From positions 839,001 through 903,000 of the forward strand of contig NZ_AP017652.1 of assembly GCF_002355895.1 (NCBI RefSeq): a DNA stretch of 64,000 nucleotides. Reading direction: 5' to 3'. Source of the stretch: Streptococcus sp. NPS 308. GTDB lineage: Bacteria; Bacillota; Bacilli; Lactobacillales; Streptococcaceae. Positions 1 through 8,934 of the stretch are shown one piece after another. The translations under genes and the position numbers were made by a program. Position 1 is the first letter of the stretch. The number at the start of each line of letters is the position of its first letter. The notes beneath the pieces were generated by a model that was given only the letters and a program-made list of their open reading frames with translations, had not been told where the DNA came from and searched no databases.

Positions 1-1
1 A

Positions 2-1096
2 GAACGTGTGGCGCAAATCATCAAAGACGAGTTGGATGAAGTCAAACGCAAGTTTGGTGACAAACGTCGTACTGAGTTGATGGTCGGAGAAGTCTTGACA
101 CTTGAGGACGAAGACCTGATTGAGGAGACGGATGTCTTGATTACCCTTTCTAATAAGGGCTACATCAAACGTCTGGACCAAGGTGAGTTCACTGCCCAAA
201 AACGTGGTGGCCGTGGGGTCCAAGGTACTGGCGTTAAGGATGATGACTTTGTGCGTGAGTTGGTTTCAACCAGCACCCATGATCATCTGCTCTTCTTCAC
301 TAATAAAGGACGTGTCTACCGCCTTAAAGGTTATGAAATCCCAGAATATGGTCGTACAGCCAAGGGCTTGCCAGTTGTCAATCTTTTGAAGTTGGACGAA
401 GGCGAAAGCATTCAGACCATCATCAATGTTGATTCTGAGCGTAGTGATGATGCTTATCTCTTCTTCACAACTCGTCACGGTGTCGTGAAGAGAACCAGTG
501 TCAAAGAATTTGCAAATATTCGTCAAAATGGACTTAAGGCCTTGAATCTCAAGGATGAGGATGAGTTAATCAATGTCTTGCTGACAGAAGAAGATACCGA
601 TATCATCATTGGTACCAAGTTTGGTTATGCTGTTCGTTTTAATCAATCAGCTGTTCGTGGCATGAGCCGTATCGCGACAGGTGTCCGAGGAGTCAATCTT
701 CGTGAAGGAGATACAGTAGTTGGCGCAAGTGTTATTACTGACCAGAATGAGGTCCTTATCATCACTGAAAAAGGTTATGGTAAGCGTACCCTTGCTACTG
801 AATATCCAACTAAAGGCCGTGGTGGTAAAGGAATGAAGACTGCCAATGTTGCTGAGAAGAATGGTCCTCTTGCAGGCCTCCTCACTGTTAAAGGTGATGA
901 AGACCTAATGATTATCACGGATACAGGAGTCATGATTCGAACAAACGTTGCCAATATTTCACAAACAGGACGCTCAACTATGGGAGTTAAGGTGATGCGT
1001 CTAGATCAGGATGCTAAGATTGTGACCTTTACAACGGTTGCTGCAGCAGAAAAAGAAGAAGTTGGGACTGAAATTGAAACAGAAGGTGAAGCATAA
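2..1096 (+). CDS. gyrA: DNA gyrase subunit A, C-terminal part (5' truncated by window)
   Basis: Only the C-terminal part is present, and the frame is open from base 2 (E-R-V-A-Q-I-I-K). GyrA with GyrB forms the ATP-dependent enzyme that introduces negative supercoils. The visible part is the DNA-wrapping beta-propeller made of repeated blades (motifs such as TKFGYAVRF, TEKGYGKRT and TDTGVMIRT). It also has the GyrA-box-like Q-K-R-G-G-R-G near base 197, which is needed for wrapping. The catalytic tyrosine and quinolone-resistance region lie upstream, outside the window. The stop codon overlaps the srtA start (TAATG), so the two are probably cotranscribed. The tail is acidic (E-rich). Identification is secure. 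Confidence 0.97.
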   Translation, partial: ERVAQIIKDELDEVKRKFGDKRRTELMVGEVLTLEDEDLIEETDVLITLSNKGYIKRLDQGEFTAQKRGGRGVQGTGVKDDDFVRELVSTSTHDHLLFFTNKGRVYRLKGYEIPEYGRTAKGLPVVNLLKLDEGESIQTIINVDSERSDDAYLFFTTRHGVVKRTSVKEFANIRQNGLKALNLKDEDELINVLLTEEDTDIIIGTKFGYAVRFNQSAVRGMSRIATGVRGVNLREGDTVVGASVITDQNEVLIITEKGYGKRTLATEYPTKGRGGKGMKTANVAEKNGPLAGLLTVKGDEDLMIITDTGVMIRTNVANISQTGRSTMGVKVMRLDQDAKIVTFTTVAAAEKEEVGTEIETEGEA

Positions 1097-1842
1097 TGTC
1101 TCGTAAAAAAACGAAAAATAAGAATAATAAGAGAAGAAATCTATTTATCAATATTCTAGCCGGTTTCTTGATTCTTCTTTCCCTAGCCTTGATTTTTAAT
1201 TCAAAGATTCGTGATCTCTTTTTGGTCTGGAATACCAATAAATATCAAGTCAATCAGGTTACTAAAGAAAATATAGATGAAAATCTAAAAACCGAAGGAA
1301 ATTTTGATTTTGACTCTGTTAAGTCTATTTCATCTGAAGCTGTATTGGCTTCACAATGGGATGCCCAAAAGCTTCCAGTTATCGGTGGGATTGCTATTCC
1401 TGAAGTAGAAATCAACCTGCCTATTTTCAAAGGTTTGGATAATGTAAACTTGTTCTATGGAGCAGGGACCATGAAACCAGACCAAAAAATGGGAGAAGGC
1501 AACTATTCTCTAGCCAGTCACCATATCTTTACTGCTGAAAATGCGAGCCAGATGCTCTTCTCACCTTTGGTCAATGCCAAAGCAGGTATGAAGATTTATC
1601 TGACGGATAAGGACAAGGTTTATACCTACGAAATTACTGAAGTTAAACGTGTCACACCAGACCGTGTAGATGAAATCGAAGATCGTGACGGTGTAAAGGA
1701 GATTACTTTGGTTACTTGTGTTGATTATGATGAAACCGAGCGTATAATCGTCAAAGGTATCTTTAAAGAATCAAAAGCTTATTCTGAGACTTCTGAGGAT
1801 ATTTTGAAGGCCTTTAATAAACCATATAAACAACGTTATTAA
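1096..1842 (+). CDS. srtA: Class A sortase (housekeeping transpeptidase)
   Basis: 248-aa membrane-anchored sortase. It cleaves LPXTG sorting signals and links surface proteins to peptidoglycan. An N-terminal basic stretch is followed by one hydrophobic segment (about residues 16-36), giving an extracellular catalytic domain. The catalytic triad is visible: H142 in L-A-S-H-H, C208 in T-L-V-T-C, and R216 in E-R-I-I-V. As I recall, this is the same numbering as S. pyogenes SrtA. The ATG overlaps the gyrA stop by one base, so translation is probably coupled. A strong intrinsic terminator follows directly. gyrA-srtA adjacency is typical for streptococci. Confidence 0.97.
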   Translation: MSRKKTKNKNNKRRNLFINILAGFLILLSLALIFNSKIRDLFLVWNTNKYQVNQVTKENIDENLKTEGNFDFDSVKSISSEAVLASQWDAQKLPVIGGIAIPEVEINLPIFKGLDNVNLFYGAGTMKPDQKMGEGNYSLASHHIFTAENASQMLFSPLVNAKAGMKIYLTDKDKVYTYEITEVKRVTPDRVDEIEDRDGVKEITLVTCVDYDETERIIVKGIFKESKAYSETSEDILKAFNKPYKQRY

Positions 1843-1851
1843 GAATGAATG

Positions 1852-1882
1852 AACCAGTGAAGTGCTATTTCACTGGTTTTTT
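1852..1882 (+). terminator. Intrinsic terminator after srtA
   Basis: 10-bp perfect stem AACCAGTGAA / TTCACTGGTT with a 7-nt loop, followed by a T run. It ends the gyrA-srtA transcript. Confidence 0.9.
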
Positions 1883-1973
1883 ATATGAACAAATAGAATC
1901 AAAATAGTTCTTATGAAAAAGGATAGGAAGGCTTAGGATAAAGATTTTTAAGATAAATATTTTAGAATTTTAC

Positions 1974-1987
1974 AGAAAACGCTTTCT
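1974..1987 (+). promoter_or_regulatory. cre-like site (CcpA) overlapping the -35 of the formate/nitrite channel gene
   Basis: AGAAAACGCTTTCT is a near-palindrome centred on CG. It fits the Gram-positive cre consensus WGWAARCGYTWWMA except for the last base. It overlaps the expected -35 position of the promoter whose -10 is at 2006-2011. Binding there would be expected to repress the channel gene under carbon excess. The function is inferred from position and match. Confidence 0.6.
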
Positions 1988-2002
1988 AGAAAAAAAGAAT
2001 TA

Positions 2003-2011
2003 TGTTATAAT
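2003..2011 (+). promoter_or_regulatory. Extended -10 promoter of formate/nitrite channel gene
   Basis: TG-t-TATAAT (2003-2011) is a perfect extended -10. No good -35 is seen because the cre-like site sits there. Start codon at 2042. Confidence 0.75.
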
Positions 2012-2041
2012 TATCACAAATAAAAGTTTTAGGAGTTTTCT

Positions 2042-2839
2042 ATGGTCTCATCAGAATTTATCTCAAAGATTGAATTTGCTTGTAAGAAGAAAGAAAGTCT
2101 TTATAGCCAAAGTAAGTTTAAATATGCGATTCGTTCCATGTTTGCAGGTGCTTTTCTAACATTTAGTACGGCTGCGGGCGCAGTTGGAGCTGATTTGATT
2201 AATAAGATCGCACCAGGTAGTGGTCGTTTCCTTTTCCCATTCGTTTTTGCTTGGGGATTAGCCTACATTGTTTTCTTGAATGCTGAGTTAGTCACTTCAA
2301 ACATGATGTTCCTAACCGCGGGCAGTTTTTTGAAGAAAATTTCATGGAGAAAAACGGCTGAGATTCTACTTTACTGTACCTTCTTCAACCTTATTGGTGC
2401 TCTTATAGCAGGTTGGGGCTTTGCCCACTCAGCAGCCTATGCAAATCTAACACATGATAGCTTCATTTCAGGAGTTGTAGAGATGAAGTTAGGCCGTTCT
2501 AATGAGCTTGTCTTGCTTGAAGGTATTTTAGCCAATATCTTTGTAAACATTGCCATTCTTTCATTCGTTTTGGTGAAAGACGGCGGGGCCAAACTATGGC
2601 TTGTCTTATCAGCAATTTACATGTTTGTATTCTTAACAAACGAGCACATTGCTGCGAACTTTGCTTCTTTTGCGATTGTTAAGTTCAGTGTAGCAGCAGA
2701 TTCCATTGCTAACTTTGACATACCTAATATTCTTCGTCACTGGGGTGTAACCTTTGTTGGAAACTTTATCGGAGGAGGCCTCTTGATGGGTCTTCCATAT
2801 GCCTTCCTCAATAAAAATGAAGATACTTACGTAGATTAA
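2042..2839 (+). CDS. Formate/nitrite transporter (FNT family channel)
   Basis: 265-aa polytopic membrane protein of the FocA/NirC family, the usual family size, with about six hydrophobic segments. Family-type signatures are seen around residues 35-50 (M-F-A-G-A-F-L-T-F-S-T-A-A-G), 85-100 (L-N-A-E-L-V-T-S-N-M-M) and near 200 (T-N-E-H-I-A-A-N-F). These channels pass formate, nitrite or related monovalent anions. In a fermenting streptococcus, formate made by pyruvate formate-lyase is the likely substrate. The gene is monocistronic, with AGGAG before the ATG, a cre-like site over its promoter and its own terminator. Formate versus nitrite preference cannot be read from the sequence. Confidence 0.9.
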   Translation: MVSSEFISKIEFACKKKESLYSQSKFKYAIRSMFAGAFLTFSTAAGAVGADLINKIAPGSGRFLFPFVFAWGLAYIVFLNAELVTSNMMFLTAGSFLKKISWRKTAEILLYCTFFNLIGALIAGWGFAHSAAYANLTHDSFISGVVEMKLGRSNELVLLEGILANIFVNIAILSFVLVKDGGAKLWLVLSAIYMFVFLTNEHIAANFASFAIVKFSVAADSIANFDIPNILRHWGVTFVGNFIGGGLLMGLPYAFLNKNEDTYVD

Positions 2840-2846
2840 GAAAATG

Positions 2847-2870
2847 AGCACGATTGATTCGTGCTTTTTT
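2847..2870 (+). terminator. Intrinsic terminator after FNT gene
   Basis: 7-bp perfect stem AGCACGA / TCGTGCT followed by a T-rich tract. Confidence 0.85.
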
Positions 2871-2926
2871 CGTTTTTAAAATAGAGTAATAGCTATTTCT
2901 TATATCAAAATATAGAAAACGAATAT

Positions 2927-2955
2927 TTGTAAACTATAACTTAAGGTGCTACAAT
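2927..2955 (+). promoter_or_regulatory. Promoter of the sulfhydrylase gene
   Basis: TTGTAA (2927-2932), 17-bp spacer, then TACAAT (2950-2955) with an extended TG at 2947-2948. RBS TTTGGAGG precedes the ATG at 2987. Confidence 0.75.
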
Positions 2956-2986
2956 ATCCTTAATCAAACTATTTGGAGGTCGTTTT

Positions 2987-4267
2987 ATGACTCGTGATTT
3001 TAAATTTGAAACCTTACAACTACATGCTGGTCAAGTTGTGGATCCAGCAACTAAGTCTCGTGCAGTGCCGATTTATCAGACAACATCCTTTGTTTTTGAT
3101 GATACGCAGGAAGGTGCCGATTTGTTTGCCTTGAGAAAACCAGGTAATATCTATACTCGTATTACAAATCCTACAACGGCTGCTTTTGAAGAAAGAATTG
3201 CAGCTCTCGAAGGTGGTGTCGGAGCTCTTGCAACAGCATCAGGTATGGCTGCAGTGACTTATACGATTTTGGCGCTTGCCCATGCTGGTGACCATGTTGT
3301 AGCGGCATCAACTATTTACGGTGGAACCTTCAATCTATTGAAAGAAACCCTTCCTCGTTATGGGATCACAACTACCTTTGTCGATGTGGATAATTTGGAG
3401 GAAGTTGAAGCAGCTATCGGTGACAATACAAAACTTGTCTTGATTGAAACCTTAGGGAATCCCTTAATTAACATTCCTGACTTGGAAAAATTGGCTGAGA
3501 TTGCGCATAAACATCAGATTCCACTTGTTTCTGACAATACCTTTGCTACACCTTATTTGATTAACGTCTTCTCTCACGGCGTAGATATTGCTATTCATTC
3601 TGCGACTAAGTTTATCGGTGGTCATGGTACGACTATTGGTGGTGTTATCGTGGACAGTGGTCGTTTTGACTGGGAAGCTTCAAGGAAATTTCCGCAGTTT
3701 GTAGAGGAGGATCCTAGCTACCATAACTTGAGCTATACTCGCGATGTTGGGGCAGCAGCCTTTATTATCGCTGTTCGTGTTCAATTGCTTCGTGATACAG
3801 GTGCTGCCTTGTCACCATTTAATGCCTTTCTCTTGCTCCAAGGGCTTGAAACTCTCTCTCTTCGTGTCGAACGCCATGTGCAAAATGCAGAGAAAATTGT
3901 TGATTTCCTTGTTAACCATCCTAAGGTAGAAAAAGTAAACTATCCAAAACTAGCTGACAGTCCTTATCATGCCTTGGCTGAGAAATATTTGCCAAAAGGT
4001 GTTGGTTCAATCTTTACCTTCCATGTTAAAGGCGGAGAGGCAGAAGCTCGCAAGGTAATTGATAATTTGGAAATCTTCTCTGACCTTGCAAACGTGGCAG
4101 ATGCCAAATCCCTTGTGGTCCATCCTGCGACAACCACTCACGGTCAGTTGTCAGAAAAAGATCTAGAAGCAGCAGGAGTCACACCAAACCAAATCCGCTT
4201 GTCGATCGGTCTTGAAAATGTAGAGGATTTGATTGAAGATTTGCGTTTGGCCTTGGAAAAAATTTAA
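2987..4267 (+). CDS. O-acetylhomoserine/O-acetylserine sulfhydrylase (PLP enzyme)
   Basis: 426-aa Cys/Met-metabolism PLP enzyme that joins sulfide to an acetylated homoserine or serine, giving homocysteine or cysteine. The PLP lysine is in S-A-T-K-F-I-G-G-H-G-T (about residue 210). Other family blocks are present: Y-T-R-I-T-N-P-T, the glycine-rich A-S-G-M-A-A-V, V-S-D-N-T-F-A-T-P, and S-L-V-V-H-P-A-T-T-T-H near the end. The length is typical of the long MetY/CysD-type O-acetylhomoserine sulfhydrylases rather than the ~380-aa gamma-synthases. The gene stands alone, with its own promoter and terminator. Exact donor specificity is inferred from family size. Confidence 0.9.
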   Translation: MTRDFKFETLQLHAGQVVDPATKSRAVPIYQTTSFVFDDTQEGADLFALRKPGNIYTRITNPTTAAFEERIAALEGGVGALATASGMAAVTYTILALAHAGDHVVAASTIYGGTFNLLKETLPRYGITTTFVDVDNLEEVEAAIGDNTKLVLIETLGNPLINIPDLEKLAEIAHKHQIPLVSDNTFATPYLINVFSHGVDIAIHSATKFIGGHGTTIGGVIVDSGRFDWEASRKFPQFVEEDPSYHNLSYTRDVGAAAFIIAVRVQLLRDTGAALSPFNAFLLLQGLETLSLRVERHVQNAEKIVDFLVNHPKVEKVNYPKLADSPYHALAEKYLPKGVGSIFTFHVKGGEAEARKVIDNLEIFSDLANVADAKSLVVHPATTTHGQLSEKDLEAAGVTPNQIRLSIGLENVEDLIEDLRLALEKI

Positions 4268-4280
4268 AGTAACAGATATA

Positions 4281-4307
4281 AACAGTGGGTTTCGACTCGC
4301 TGTTTTT
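4281..4307 (+). terminator. Intrinsic terminator after sulfhydrylase gene
   Basis: 10-bp stem AACAGTGGGT / ACTCGCTGTT (two G-T wobbles) closed by a TTCG tetraloop and followed by five Ts. Confidence 0.85.
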
Positions 4308-4323
4308 GATTTTCCCTTAGGCA

Positions 4324-4332
4324 TGATATAAT
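4324..4332 (+). promoter_or_regulatory. Extended -10 promoter of DUF2130 gene
   Basis: TG-a-TATAAT, 30 bp before the ATG at 4362. The -35 is not convincing. Confidence 0.7.
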
Positions 4333-4361
4333 GGTTACAGAAGTCTAGAAAGAGGAAAGTT

Positions 4362-5636
4362 ATGAACGAAATCAAATGCCCCAACTGTGGGGAAGTCTTT
4401 ACAGTAAATGAGAGCCAGTATGCTGAACTTTTATCTCAAGTGAGAACAGCTGAGTTTGATAAGGAATTACACGATCGCATGAAGCAAGAGCTTGCCCTAG
4501 CTGAGCAGAAGTCTATGAATGAGCAACAGTCTAAACTTGCTCAAAAAGACCAAGAAATTGCGCAATTACAGAGTCAAATCCAAAACTTTGATACAGAGAA
4601 AGAACTGGCTAAAAAAGAGGTTGAACAAACAAGTCATGAGGCTTTATTGGCAAAGGATAAGGAAGTACAGACCTTGGAAAACCAATTGGCTACCTTGCGT
4701 TTAGAACATGAAAATCAACTGCAAAAGACCCTTTCTGACTTAGAAAAAGAACGGGATCAAATTAAAAATCAGCTCCTATTGCAAGAAAAGGAAAATGAGT
4801 TATCTTTGGCTTCTGTTAAGCAAAATTACGAAGCCCAGCTCAAGGCGGCCAGTGAACAAGTCGAATTTTACAAGAATTTCAAAGCCCAACAATCTACAAA
4901 AGCTATCGGGGAAAGTCTAGAACACTATGCGGAGAGTGAGTTTAACAAGGTTCGCAGTTTTGCCTTTCCAAATGCCTACTTTGAGAAGGATAACAAGGTT
5001 TCTGCGCGTGGGTCTAAAGGCGACTTTATCTTCCGTGAATGTGATGAAAATGGGGTGGAAATCATTTCCATCATGTTTGAGATGAAAAATGAAGCGGACG
5101 GAACAGAGAAGAAACACAAGAATGCAGATTTTTACAAGGAATTGGACAAGGACCGTCGGGAGAAGAACTGTGAGTATGCTGTTTTGGTAACCATGTTAGA
5201 AGCAGATAACGATTACTTTAACACGGGTATCGTGGATGTCAGTCATGAGTATGAAAAGATGTATGTGGTCCGTCCTCAGTTCTTTATCCAGTTGATCGGT
5301 CTTTTGCGAAATGCTGCGCTCAATTCCCTAAAATACAAGCAGGAGTTAGCGCTTGTTCGTGAGCAGAATATCGATATCACCCATTTTGAAGAAGACTTGG
5401 ATGCCTTTAAACAGGCTTTTGCTAAAAACTACAACTCTGCTTCAACCAACTTTGGTAAAGCTATTGATGAAATCGACAAGGCTATCAAACGCATGGAAGA
5501 GGTCAAGAAATTCCTAACCACATCCGAAAACCAACTCCGCTTAGCTAACAACAAGCTTGAAGATGTTTCAGTCAAAAAATTGACCCGCAAAAATCCAACA
5601 ATGAAAGCGAAATTTGAAGCATTGAAGGGGGAATAG
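4362..5636 (+). CDS. DUF2130 domain protein with zinc-ribbon start and coiled coil
   Basis: 424-aa soluble protein. It begins with a zinc-ribbon-like half site, C-P-N-C-G-E (residues 5-10). A long Glu/Lys/Gln-rich coiled coil follows (about residues 25-170). The C-terminal DUF2130 domain starts near [18 protein letters not shown] and includes S-K-G-D-F-I-F-R-E and E-M-K-N-E. The biochemical function is unknown. The conserved D/E-x-K-like spacing (G-D-F ... F-E-M-K) resembles a PD-(D/E)xK nuclease core, but that is only my inference. It has its own promoter. truB follows after 10 bp, so the two are probably cotranscribed. Confidence 0.85.
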   Translation: MNEIKCPNCGEVFTVNESQYAELLSQVRTAEFDKELHDRMKQELALAEQKSMNEQQSKLAQKDQEIAQLQSQIQNFDTEKELAKKEVEQTSHEALLAKDKEVQTLENQLATLRLEHENQLQKTLSDLEKERDQIKNQLLLQEKENELSLASVKQNYEAQLKAASEQVEFYKNFKAQQSTKAIGESLEHYAESEFNKVRSFAFPNAYFEKDNKVSARGSKGDFIFRECDENGVEIISIMFEMKNEADGTEKKHKNADFYKELDKDRREKNCEYAVLVTMLEADNDYFNTGIVDVSHEYEKMYVVRPQFFIQLIGLLRNAALNSLKYKQELALVREQNIDITHFEEDLDAFKQAFAKNYNSASTNFGKAIDEIDKAIKRMEEVKKFLTTSENQLRLANNKLEDVSVKKLTRKNPTMKAKFEALKGE

Positions 5637-5646
5637 AAAGCAACAC

Positions 5647-6525
5647 ATGAACGGTATTATCAACTTAAAAAAAGAAGCGGGCATGACCTCGCATGATGCG
5701 GTTTTTAAACTGCGTAAGATTTTGGGAACTAAGAAAATTGGTCATGGTGGGACCTTGGATCCGGATGTGGTGGGTGTTTTGCCTATTGCGGTGGGCAAGG
5801 CAACCCGTATGGTCGAGTTCATGCAGGATGAGGGCAAGGTCTATGAGGGGGAGATTACTCTGGGCTATTCAACGACGACAGAGGATGCCAGTGGGGAAGT
5901 GGTTGCTGAGACCCCTGTTTTGTCGCCCTTGGATGAAAAGCTTGTCGATGAAGCGATCGCTAGTCTGACTGGGGCTATCACCCAGATTCCTCCCATGTAC
6001 TCAGCTGTCAAGGTAAATGGGCGTAAGCTCTATGAATATGCGCGTGCTGGTCAGGAGGTGGAGCGTCCAGAACGTCAGGTAACTATTTATAGCTTTGAGC
6101 GGACCAGTCCGATCTCTTATGAAAACAATCTTGCACGCTTTACTTTTCGCGTAAAATGCAGTAAGGGAACTTATATCCGTACCTTATCGGTTGACTTAGG
6201 AGAGAAGCTGGGCTATGCAGCCCATATGTCCCATTTGATACGGATGAGTGCTGCAGGTTTGAAGCTAGAAGATGCTCTTACCTTGGACGAAATTGCTGCA
6301 AAAGTGGAGGCTGGGCAACTGGATTTTCTTTATCCCTTAGAGATTGGAACAGGGGATCTTGTCAAAGTTTTTCTAAGTCCAGAAGAGGCTACAGAAGTGC
6401 GCTTTGGTCGTTTTATTGAGCTAGACCAAACGGACCAAGAATTAGCTGCCTTTGAGGGAGACAAATTGCTAGCTATTCTAGAAAAACGGGGCAATCTCTA
6501 CAAGCCAAGAAAGGTTCTTGGCTAG
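5647..6525 (+). CDS. truB: tRNA pseudouridine(55) synthase TruB
   Basis: 292-aa TruB that makes pseudouridine 55 in the T-loop of tRNAs. Catalytic Asp38 lies in [14 protein letters not shown]. Motif [17 protein letters not shown] and the [11 protein letters not shown] block are intact. The canonical motif reads D-P-x-A-x-G, and here V replaces A. The start is the only ATG near the family N-terminus ([10 protein letters not shown]). It follows the DUF2130 gene by 10 bp. Confidence 0.96.
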   Translation: MNGIINLKKEAGMTSHDAVFKLRKILGTKKIGHGGTLDPDVVGVLPIAVGKATRMVEFMQDEGKVYEGEITLGYSTTTEDASGEVVAETPVLSPLDEKLVDEAIASLTGAITQIPPMYSAVKVNGRKLYEYARAGQEVERPERQVTIYSFERTSPISYENNLARFTFRVKCSKGTYIRTLSVDLGEKLGYAAHMSHLIRMSAAGLKLEDALTLDEIAAKVEAGQLDFLYPLEIGTGDLVKVFLSPEEATEVRFGRFIELDQTDQELAAFEGDKLLAILEKRGNLYKPRKVLG

Positions 6526-6598
6526 TCTAACTGGAGTGTGGGGATGGATTTGTTTCCCCTAGACTATCCAAATCAGACTATAAATTTGGCTAAAAATA

Positions 6599-6607
6599 TG
6601 ATAGAAT
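6599..6607 (+). promoter_or_regulatory. Extended -10 promoter of udk
   Basis: TG-a-TAGAAT, 30 bp before the udk start. The -35 is weak. An inverted repeat with no T tract (TAGTCTA 6523-6529 / TAGACTA 6560-6566) sits between truB and this promoter. Confidence 0.6.
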
Positions 6608-6636
6608 AGACGACGGATAAAAAAACGGAGGATAGC

Positions 6637-7275
6637 ATGCAAAATAGACCAATCATTATCGGAGTGACAGGTGGTTCTGGTGGTGGTAAGACTAGTGTTT
6701 CAAAAGCCATTTTATCTCATTTTCTTGATGAGAAGATTGCCATGATTGAGCATGATTCATACTACAAGGACCAATCTCATTTGACCTTTGAAGAGCGTGT
6801 CAAAACCAACTACGACCATCCTTTTGCCTTTGATACAGACTTGATGATCGAGCAAATTAAGGAGTTGTTGGCAGGGCGTCCGGTGGACATTCCGACTTAT
6901 GACTATACTGAACATACACGGAGCAACAAAACCTATCGTCAAGAGCCTCAAGATGTCTTTATCGTTGAGGGAATTTTGGTCTTGGAGGACAAGCGTCTGC
7001 GCGATTTGATGGACATCAAGATTTTTGTGGATACAGATGATGATGTGCGCATTATTCGTCGGATTAAGCGGGACATGGAAGAGCGTGGCCGTAGTTTGGA
7101 TAGTGTGATTGACCAATATCTGGGTGTGGTGAAACCCATGTATCACCAGTTCATCGAGCCAACCAAGCGTTATGCGGATATCATTATTCCTGAAGGTGCC
7201 AGCAATACAGTCGCTATTGACCTTTTGACAACCAAGATTTCTAAGATTTTGGAAGAAGCTCGTAATAGCAAATAA
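6637..7275 (+). CDS. udk: Uridine kinase
   Basis: 212-aa uridine/cytidine kinase that phosphorylates uridine and cytidine in pyrimidine salvage. The P-loop G-G-S-G-G-G-K-T-S spans residues 12-20. The substrate block H-D-S-Y-Y-K-D, the N-Y-D-H-P-x-A-F-D motif and the lid-region R-R-I-K-R-D-M-x-E-R-G-R are all present. The length is typical. RBS GGAGG lies shortly before the ATG. The gene is monocistronic, with its own promoter and terminator. Confidence 0.96.
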   Translation: MQNRPIIIGVTGGSGGGKTSVSKAILSHFLDEKIAMIEHDSYYKDQSHLTFEERVKTNYDHPFAFDTDLMIEQIKELLAGRPVDIPTYDYTEHTRSNKTYRQEPQDVFIVEGILVLEDKRLRDLMDIKIFVDTDDDVRIIRRIKRDMEERGRSLDSVIDQYLGVVKPMYHQFIEPTKRYADIIIPEGASNTVAIDLLTTKISKILEEARNSK

Positions 7276-7282
7276 TCAGATG

Positions 7283-7303
7283 AGGAGGCCTAGCCTCCTT
7301 TTT
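7283..7303 (+). terminator. Intrinsic terminator after udk
   Basis: 7-bp GC-rich stem AGGAGGC / GCCTCCT, 3-nt loop and a T run. Confidence 0.88.
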
Positions 7304-7354
7304 CTATTTTTCCTTTCGTTTCGGTATGCAAAAGGAGATTTTTAATCATATTTT

Positions 7355-7363
7355 TGGTATAAT
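7355..7363 (+). promoter_or_regulatory. Extended -10 promoter of the xseA operon
   Basis: TG-g-TATAAT. It ends seven bases before the ATG of a mini-ORF (7371-7394) and 40 bp before the xseA ATG. Confidence 0.75.
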
Positions 7364-7370
7364 AATACCC

Positions 7371-7394
7371 ATGGAAAAGCAAGAAAATGAATAG
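7371..7394 (+). CDS. Candidate 7-codon leader mini-ORF before xseA
   Basis: ATG at 7371 opens a mini-ORF reading M-E-K-Q-E-N-E-stop. The ATG starts exactly seven bases after the -10 hexamer ends, so the transcript would begin at or next to it (leaderless). The stop lies just before the xseA RBS (GTAGGTGGAG). It could prime ribosomes for xseA or be accidental; nothing in the peptide itself indicates a function. Confidence 0.3.
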   Translation: MEKQENE

Positions 7395-7403
7395 TAGGTG
7401 GAG

Positions 7404-8744
7404 ATGGAAAAGTATTTATCAGTAACAACTTTGACCAAGTATCTGAAAATGAAATTCGATAAAGACCCTTACTTGGAACGGGTCTATTTAACTGGCCAAG
7501 TTTCCAACTTTCGTAAACGACCTACTCACCAATATTTCTCTCTAAAAGATGACCATGCGGTTATTCAAGCGACCATCTGGTCAGGGATCTATCAGAAATT
7601 AGGCTTCGACTTGGAAGAAGGGATGAAGATCAATGTAATTGGGCGTGTGCAGGTCTATGAACCGAGCGGTAGCTACTCTATCATCATTGAAAAAGCTGAG
7701 CCTGATGGGGTTGGGGCGCTTGCGATTCAGTTTGAACAACTCAAGAAGAAACTGACAGAAGAAGGTTTATTTCAAGAACGCTTCAAGCAACCTATTCCCC
7801 AGTTTGCTAAGCGAATCGGTGTGGTAACCAGTCGCAGTGGAGCTGTTATTCGAGATATTATCACGACCGTCAGCAGACGTTTTCCTGGTGTCGATCTCCT
7901 TCTCTATCCGACCAAGGTACAAGGTGATGGAGCTGCGGAAGAAATTGCTCGAAATATTGCGCGTGCCAATCAACGTGAGGACCTAGATGTTCTCATCATT
8001 GGTCGTGGTGGTGGTTCCATCGAGGATCTCTGGGCCTTTAACCAAGAGATTGTGGTACGGGCTATTTTTGAATCCCGTTTGCCCATCATCTCTAGTGTTG
8101 GTCATGAGACAGATGTGACCTTGGCAGACTTTGTGGCTGATCGTCGTGCTGCGACGCCAACAGCTGCAGCTGAACTGGCAACACCTGTAACAAAGTTGGA
8201 TCTCTTGACCCATTTGCAAAATCAAGAAAAACGGATGACAACAGCGGTTCAGAATGTCCTGTCAAGGAAAAAAGAGGTTTTGAAAAAATGCAGTCAGTCA
8301 GTCATCTTTAGACAGCCAGAGCGCTTGTATGATGGTTATTTGCAACGGTTGGATCAGCTGCAACTGCGATTAAAACAAAGTTTGCGAACACGGATTTCTG
8401 ATAGCAAACATTTAGTCCAAGTAAAGACGCACCAACTGGTGCAATTATCACCTGTTACCAAAATTCAACGCTATCAGGATCGGCTTGCTCAGTTGGACAA
8501 GCTCCTTCGTAGCCAAATGGCTTTGGTTTATGATGCCAAGGTTGCTGAGGTTAAGCGACTTTCGGAAGCCTTGCTGATGTTGGATACGAGCCGAATTGTG
8601 GCGCGTGGTTATGCTATTGTAAAAAAAGAAGAGACAGTTGTGGATTCGGTTGAGAAGTTGAAGAAAAAAGACCAAGTGACGCTTTTGATGCGAGACGGTC
8701 AAGTAGAATTAGAGGTTAAAGATGTCAAAACAAAAGAAATTTGA
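7404..8744 (+). CDS. xseA: Exodeoxyribonuclease VII large subunit
   Basis: 446-aa large subunit of exonuclease VII, which degrades single-stranded DNA in both directions with XseB. An N-terminal OB fold (about residues 1-100) precedes the catalytic region with [27 protein letters not shown] and S-S-V-G-H-E-T-D. A coiled-coil C-terminus follows, with R-G-Y-A-I-V near the end. I chose ATG 7404 (M-E-K-Y-L-S) over GTG 7398 because AGGTGGAG is then correctly spaced. It is the first gene of a seven-gene operon and overlaps xseB by 23 bp. Confidence 0.95.
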   Translation: MEKYLSVTTLTKYLKMKFDKDPYLERVYLTGQVSNFRKRPTHQYFSLKDDHAVIQATIWSGIYQKLGFDLEEGMKINVIGRVQVYEPSGSYSIIIEKAEPDGVGALAIQFEQLKKKLTEEGLFQERFKQPIPQFAKRIGVVTSRSGAVIRDIITTVSRRFPGVDLLLYPTKVQGDGAAEEIARNIARANQREDLDVLIIGRGGGSIEDLWAFNQEIVVRAIFESRLPIISSVGHETDVTLADFVADRRAATPTAAAELATPVTKLDLLTHLQNQEKRMTTAVQNVLSRKKEVLKKCSQSVIFRQPERLYDGYLQRLDQLQLRLKQSLRTRISDSKHLVQVKTHQLVQLSPVTKIQRYQDRLAQLDKLLRSQMALVYDAKVAEVKRLSEALLMLDTSRIVARGYAIVKKEETVVDSVEKLKKKDQVTLLMRDGQVELEVKDVKTKEI

Positions 8745-8934
8745 GGAAAATCTAGCAGAATTGGAGACCATCGTCCAAAGTTTGGAAAATGGTGAAATTG
8801 CTCTGGAAGATGCGATTGCTGCCTTTCAAAAGGGCATGGTCTTGTCAAAAGAACTCCAAGAGACCTTGGACAAGGCTGAAAAGACCTTGGTCAAGGTCAT
8901 GCAAGAAGACGGAACAGAAAGTGATTTTGAATGA
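8722..8934 (+). CDS. xseB: Exodeoxyribonuclease VII small subunit
   Basis: 70-aa small helical subunit of exonuclease VII. It has the family pattern [24 protein letters not shown] followed by a second helix. It overlaps xseA at the 5' end and ispA by 4 bp at the 3' end (ATGA), so translation is coupled on both sides. Confidence 0.95.
   Translation: MSKQKKFEENLAELETIVQSLENGEIALEDAIAAFQKGMVLSKELQETLDKAEKTLVKVMQEDGTESDFE

Noticed and set aside
1947..1966. CiaR-like TTTAAG upstream of the FNT gene
   Set aside because: The second TTTAAG at the required 5-bp spacing is missing.
6523..6566. Inverted repeat between truB and udk as terminator
   Set aside because: Arms pair (TAGTCTA / TAGACTA plus GGGGA / TCCCC), but the asymmetric bulge and absence of a T tract argue against termination.
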